From contig DUQG01000080.1 in assembly GCA_012837935.1 (NCBI GenBank), forward strand, positions 24,269 through 88,268: 64,000 nucleotides of DNA, given 5' to 3'. Position 1 is the stretch's first letter; each line of letters starts with the position of its first letter. Position numbers and translations under genes: made by a program. This DNA comes from Bacteroidales bacterium (GTDB taxonomy: Bacteria; Bacteroidota; Bacteroidia; Bacteroidales; Paludibacteraceae). Shown piece by piece: positions 60,659-64,000 of this stretch. The notes under the pieces are model-generated. The model was given only the letters and a program-made list of their open reading frames with translations, did not search any database and was not told the DNA's origin.

Positions 60659-62182
60659 ATGACAACTACATTAATAGTAGCAGTTATTGCCCTCGGCTTA
60701 GGATTTCTCGGCGCATACCTTATGCTCGGAGTTTTCAATAAAAAAGCTAAAAGGGAAATGGAGGCAGAAGCCGAACTGCTAAAAAAGAACAAAGAGATAG
60801 AGGCAAAAGAGCGTTTTATAGCGCTAAAAGCTGAACACGAACAGCAAGTACAGCAACGCAATGCCAAAATTCAAGCGGCAGAAGTAAAACTACAACAACG
60901 TAAATTACAGCTCAATCAGCGTCAAGGCGATTTGCAACGCAAACTAAACGAAACAGACGCAATTCGCGACAATTTAGACCAGCAACTGGTATTGGTAGAA
61001 AACAAAAAAAGAGAAATTGACTCACTGACAAAACAAGCTGTAGAGCAGCTTGAAACCATTTCAGGGCTTTCTGCCGAGCAAGCGAAAGAAAGATTGGTAG
61101 AAAATCTCAAGGAAGAGGCTAAAACAAATGCTCTATCCTACATCAACGAGATAATGGACGAAGCTAAAATGACAGCCAACAAGGAAGCTAAACGCATCGT
61201 TATCAACACAATACAGCGAGTTGCCACAGAAACTGCCATTGAAAACTCAGTAACGATTTTCCATATTGATTCTGACGAGGTAAAGGGACGAATCATTGGA
61301 CGCGAAGGAAGAAATATCCGAGCATTGGAAGCTGCTACAGGCGTAGAAATTATCGTAGATGACACACCGAAAGCGATTGTACTTTCCGGCTTTGACCCAG
61401 TAAGACGTGAAGTTGCTCGATTATCACTTCACCAACTTGTTATTGACGGACGTATCCACCCTGCACGTATTGAGGAGGTAGTAAATAAAGTTCGTAAACA
61501 ACTGGAAGACGAAATTGTAGAGACCGGAAAACGTACAACTATCGACTTGGGAATTCATGGATTACATCCGGAGCTTATACGTTTGGTTGGTAAAATGAAA
61601 TACCGTTCTTCTTACGGACAAAACCTGCTTCAGCACTCACGTGAAGTAGCCAATCTTTGTGCCACTATGGCTTCTGAGCTTGGTCTTAATCCAAAACGTG
61701 CAAAACGTGCCGGACTGCTACACGATATAGGAAAGGTGCCTGATGATGAACCGGAACTACCGCACGCACTACTTGGTATGCGTTTGGCTGAGAAATACAA
61801 AGAAAAACCGGATATCTGCAACGCCATCGGTTCTCACCACGATGAAGTGGAAATGGAAACACTTTTGGCACCCATCGTACAAGTTTGTGATGCTATTTCA
61901 GGTGCTCGTCCGGGAGCTCGTCGTGAGATTGTAGAAGCTTATATCAAGCGTCTGAATGACCTTGAAAACTTGGCACTTTCCTATCCGGGCGTAATTAAAA
62001 CTTACGCTATCCAAGCCGGTCGTGAGTTACGCGTGATTGTAGGTGCCGACAAATTGGACGATAAGGAAACTGAACTTTTGTCATTTGACATCGCCAAAAA
62101 AATTCAGGATGAAATGACCTATCCGGGACAAGTAAAAATTACCGTTATCAGAGAAACAAGAGCGGTAAGCTACGCGAAGTAA
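60659..62182 (+). CDS. rny: Ribonuclease Y
   Basis: The 507-residue enzyme has one N-terminal transmembrane helix ([19 protein letters not shown]), a long coiled coil (30-170), a KH domain with [22 protein letters not shown], and an HD domain with [23 protein letters not shown] and SHHDEVEM. It makes endonucleolytic cuts in mRNA and rRNA at the membrane. Its stop is one base before the terminal repeat of the four-helix-bundle element. Confidence 0.97.
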   Translation: MTTTLIVAVIALGLGFLGAYLMLGVFNKKAKREMEAEAELLKKNKEIEAKERFIALKAEHEQQVQQRNAKIQAAEVKLQQRKLQLNQRQGDLQRKLNETDAIRDNLDQQLVLVENKKREIDSLTKQAVEQLETISGLSAEQAKERLVENLKEEAKTNALSYINEIMDEAKMTANKEAKRIVINTIQRVATETAIENSVTIFHIDSDEVKGRIIGREGRNIRALEAATGVEIIVDDTPKAIVLSGFDPVRREVARLSLHQLVIDGRIHPARIEEVVNKVRKQLEDEIVETGKRTTIDLGIHGLHPELIRLVGKMKYRSSYGQNLLQHSREVANLCATMASELGLNPKRAKRAGLLHDIGKVPDDEPELPHALLGMRLAEKYKEKPDICNAIGSHHDEVEMETLLAPIVQVCDAISGARPGARREIVEAYIKRLNDLENLALSYPGVIKTYAIQAGRELRVIVGADKLDDKETELLSFDIAKKIQDEMTYPGQVKITVIRETRAVSYAK

Positions 62183-62183
62183 C

Positions 62184-62270
62184 AGTTTTGAGAGTGGAGA
62201 ATTCAGAGTAGAGAATTCAGAGTGGAGAGTGAAATCAGAGTGAAGAGTGAGATAAGAGTGAAGAGTGGTA
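62184..62270. repeat. GA-rich repeat array in the left end of the IVP element
   Basis: Words such as GAGAATTCAGAG and GAAGAGTGAG repeat with small changes for about 85 bp (units of 10-17 bp). It is low complexity and strand-biased to purines. Confidence 0.7.
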
Positions 62271-62300
62271 AAGTGATGGTTTATTTTTAAAATTACGATT

Positions 62301-62645
62301 ATGTTTGATTTTCAGAAACTTGTTGTTTATCAAAAAGCCAAAGCATATAATGTTGAAATTAAGCACTTTTTGAGTCAAGGTAATTTTGATAGATACACTC
62401 ACAGTCAACTAAGAAGAGCTTCATTCAGCATAATGCTAAACATTGCCGAAGGAAATTCTCGATTTAGCAATAAAGATAAAAGAAATTTTATGGTTATTTC
62501 ACGTGGCAGTGCATTTGAGTGTGTAGGCGTTTTTGATTACTTATTAGCTACAGGCGAAATTAATCAAGAGAAATATGATTATTTTCACGCTAAGCTAGAA
62601 GAACTGTCAAAAATGCTTTACGCAATCATTAAAAGTTTGGAATAG
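62301..62645 (+). CDS. Four-helix-bundle protein (23S rRNA intervening-sequence/S23 type)
   Basis: The 114-residue protein matches the IVP family pattern: MFDFQKLVVYQKAKAYNVEIKHFL at the start, QLRRASFSIMLNIAEGNSRF in the second helix, KRNFMVISRGSAFECVGVFDYL in the third, and a C-terminal LSKMLYAIIKSLE. Such proteins are encoded within 23S rRNA intervening sequences in some bacteria and also as stand-alone genes; they form a pentamer and are related to the Avd accessory of diversity-generating retroelements. The function is unknown. It is the only gene of the surrounding inverted-repeat element. Confidence 0.9.
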   Translation: MFDFQKLVVYQKAKAYNVEIKHFLSQGNFDRYTHSQLRRASFSIMLNIAEGNSRFSNKDKRNFMVISRGSAFECVGVFDYLLATGEINQEKYDYFHAKLEELSKMLYAIIKSLE

Positions 62646-62692
62646 AATTTGCATTACACTCTCTAATCTCTACTCTCAAAACTCGAGAAAAC

Positions 62693-63088
62693 GGGGCTGT
62701 TTGGTTTTGACAGCAAGTAGAAAAGGTATGTAAGCATGTCGAGCGTCGGAATGCCGGCTCGTAAATCCCGGATTTCAACAACAATAACTGGCGAAAATAA
62801 CTACGCTCTTGCTGCTTAATCGAATCATAGTAGATCGAGCTTAATCCCGGCACAAGGTGCTGAGACGAGACATCTCTCCGGAGCCGTGGCTTCGAGGCAA
62901 AGGATAAAGAGGTGCAGCTAAATCGAAGATAGTCCTGCTTGGCTTCGCATTCAGGATGAAATTTTAGAAGATAAGGTAGTGGTTGGTAGCTTTGGTCTTG
63001 CTACTACTCGAAAACTGAAACAAAGATAAACATGTAGAAAGCATATTGTTTCCTTGTTTGGACGAGGGTTCGACTCCCTCCAGCTCCA
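62693..63088 (+). ncRNA. ssrA: tmRNA (SsrA)
   Basis: The 5' end GGGGCTGTTTGG and the 3' end CAGCTCCA form the acceptor stem (CAGCUCC with GGGGCUG, one G-U pair). The T-arm GGGTTCGACTCCC is present at 63067-63079. The tag frame at 62790-62819 reads GGC GAA AAT AAC TAC GCT CTT GCT GCT TAA, that is GENNYALAA, preceded in the product by the uncoded Ala. It rescues stalled ribosomes and marks the product for proteolysis. CCA is not encoded. The mobile-looking element ends only about 10 bp before the mature 5' end, so the promoter must lie in or before it. Confidence 0.95.
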
Positions 63089-63102
63089 CAAAAAAACTCA
63101 CT

Positions 63103-63144
63103 ATAATACCTGATAATTAACCCATTATCAGGTGTTATTATTTT
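63103..63144 (+). terminator. Terminator of tmRNA
   Basis: ATAATACCTGATAAT (63103-63117) pairs with ATTATCAGGTGTTAT (63124-63138) with one G-U pair, a 6-nt loop and a T-rich tail, 15 nt after the RNA end. Confidence 0.75.
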
Positions 63145-63286
63145 AAATACCCATATAATCAGTCAACTAAACAAATTATAAAGCTTAGTTTAGCGCCTTA
63201 AAGTTTCGCTTTGGCACAAAGTTTGTAAGTTAAATTGCGTTATTTTTTTTACAAAAACAATAAATTATTAATTAAATTAGAAAAAA

Positions 63287-63868
63287 ATGAAATCAATTAA
63301 AAAAATTACATTAGTAGCTTTAGCTGCTGTTTTATCAATTAGTTTTGCAACTGCACAAGTTGGTCTTCAAGCTGGATACAGCATGACAAAATCAAATGAC
63401 AAAAATGCAGAAGGAATGAACGGTTTCCACGTAGGTCCTACTTATAACATGACTATTCAAGGCCCTATTAGTTTACAGTATGGTTTACTTTATAACTTTG
63501 TTACAAGTGAAATAGCACCGAAAACTACTCTCACGAATCATTCTTTTGACATTCCGGTAAGAGTTGCAGCTACTTTCCCACTTACTAGTGGTTTAAGTGT
63601 TTTTGGTTTTGCAGGACCAAACTTTAACATAGGTTTGGCTGACAACTTTAAAGTTGCTATTGGCGATAACAGTGCAACTACTAACTTGTATGAGCAAGAT
63701 AAAGACCGCTCACGCTTTAACCTACAACTTGGTTTAGGTGCAGGACTTCAGTACAACAACATGGGCGTAAAATTCGGCTATGACTTTGGTTTACTTGATA
63801 TGCACAAATCAGATGCTATCAACTACAAAAATAACGGACTGAAAGCTGGCTTGTTCTTTAACTTCTAA
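63287..63868 (+). CDS. Outer-membrane beta-barrel (OmpA/porin-like) protein
   Basis: The 193-residue protein has a signal peptide (about residues 1-23, ending ISFATAQ). Repeated strands with Gly and aromatic residues (VGLQAGYSMTKSNDKNAEGM, YGLLYNF, FNLQLGLGAGLQYNNMGVKFGYDFGL, GLKAGLFFNF) and a C-terminal Phe fit an eight-stranded porin-family outer-membrane protein. The role is not known; it is likely abundant and structural. Confidence 0.9.
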   Translation: MKSIKKITLVALAAVLSISFATAQVGLQAGYSMTKSNDKNAEGMNGFHVGPTYNMTIQGPISLQYGLLYNFVTSEIAPKTTLTNHSFDIPVRVAATFPLTSGLSVFGFAGPNFNIGLADNFKVAIGDNSATTNLYEQDKDRSRFNLQLGLGAGLQYNNMGVKFGYDFGLLDMHKSDAINYKNNGLKAGLFFNF

Positions 63869-63910
63869 TTATAAAATACTGCTGATGCACTAATTTGTTA
63901 ATGATTTTAA

Positions 63911-64000
63911 CTAAAATAATAATTGTTCTTTGAAATTTTGATTTTGCTTGAATTGAATCTCTTCGTCAGGATTTAGCAGTTCTTTTAATGGTGTTTTGTC
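63911..64000 (-). CDS. C-terminal part of a gene continuing beyond the window
   Basis: Reading the minus strand from base 64000, 29 sense codons (DKTPLKELLNPDEEIQFKQ, then NQNFKEQLLF) lead to a TAG at 63911-63913. The composition (Leu, Lys, Glu, Gln) and clean termination look like the tail of a real cytoplasmic protein. It is too short to identify. Confidence 0.5.
   Translation of the reverse strand, partial: DKTPLKELLNPDEEIQFKQNQNFKEQLLF

Larger units (their letters stand above)
62184..62683. mobile_element. Small element with inverted ends carrying an IVP/S23 four-helix-bundle gene
   Basis: The left end, AGTTTTGAGAGT at 62184-62195, is exactly the inverted copy of ACTCTCAAAACT at 62672-62683; the match continues inward with small breaks (AGTTTTGAGAGTrGAGA). 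A GA-rich array with repeated GAGAGTG and CAGAGT words follows inside the left end, to about 62270. The only gene is the 62301-62645 frame. No transposase is present. It starts one base after rny and ends 10 bp before tmRNA. Confidence 0.7.

Noticed and set aside
62506..62521. CACGTG hexamer with a parS-like look in the four-helix-bundle gene
   Set aside because: ATTTCACGTGGCAG lacks the outer bases of parS on both sides.
62629..62853. 74-codon minus-strand frame
   Set aside because: It lies in the tmRNA gene.
1..64000. CRISPR arrays, tRNA/rRNA genes, prophage or classical insertion sequences
   Set aside because: None were recognised on either strand; the repeats present are short palindromes without regular spacers.

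Overview
The window is AT-rich chromosomal DNA from a member of the Bacteroidota, most likely order Bacteroidales. Support: a tmRNA whose encoded tag reads GENNYALAA (the form known from Porphyromonas), type IX secretion (T9SS) genes porW and porX together with a secreted sialidase carrying a T9SS C-terminal sorting domain, the succinyl/acetyl-ornithine type of arginine pathway, long-form ispG, and promoters of the Bacteroidota type (TTTG-N19-TAnnTTTG). The genus cannot be settled from the sequence. No rRNA, tRNA, CRISPR array, prophage or transposase gene was seen.

Layout. 1-9.9 kb: 3' end of mnmG, two perfect parS palindromes, uvrC, tsaE, a small basic protein, a secreted protein, dusB, a U32 peptidase-like gene, a class III fic operon, nadA and an SDR gene. 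10.1-16.1 kb: two tandem paralogous sialidases. 16.2-22.1 kb: a broken lipoprotein/TolC remnant, then a minus-strand set with three arginine biosynthesis genes, apt and a TlpA-like thioredoxin. 22.2-27.7 kb: porW and porX. 27.8-31.1 kb: two transporters, a repeat-filled intergenic region and an ECF sigma factor. 31.3-46 kb: nfeD-like protease, sodium:solute symporter, phosphoesterase, and a plus-strand cluster (GT2, DUF4922, SpoIID, DUF5009/MurT-like, MurK-like kinase, beta-lactamase-fold/SGNH fusion, pabB, pabC) that looks like cell-wall sugar recycling followed by p-aminobenzoate synthesis. 46.5-55.5 kb: CydDC-like ABC pair, deoC, MazG-like, psd, purB, MsbA-like exporter. 55.5-64 kb: outer-membrane protein, ispG, SulP transporter, a coiled-coil protein, zapA, rny, a four-helix-bundle (S23/IVP) element, ssrA, a beta-barrel protein and the tail of a further gene.

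The most unusual signal is dispersed small repetitive elements. A GC-rich palindromic family (core CCCCCTTYAGGGGG followed by a second G-run) stands out against the AT-rich background and occurs at about ten places, many of them inside or at the edges of genes, where it supplies stop codons (tsaE, argE', argF'), N-termini (U32 protein, MurT-like protein) or internal loops (DUF4922 protein). In the SpoIID gene two inverted copies bracket an intact in-frame DUF559 (PD-(D/E)XK nuclease-like) domain, so that a nuclease-like module sits inside a cell-wall gene without breaking its frame. Near the other end of the window an unrelated small protein (four-helix bundle, IVP/S23 type) sits between inverted repeats, squeezed between rny and ssrA. 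Both look like compact, transposase-less mobile elements, and they are the best candidates here for an undescribed system.
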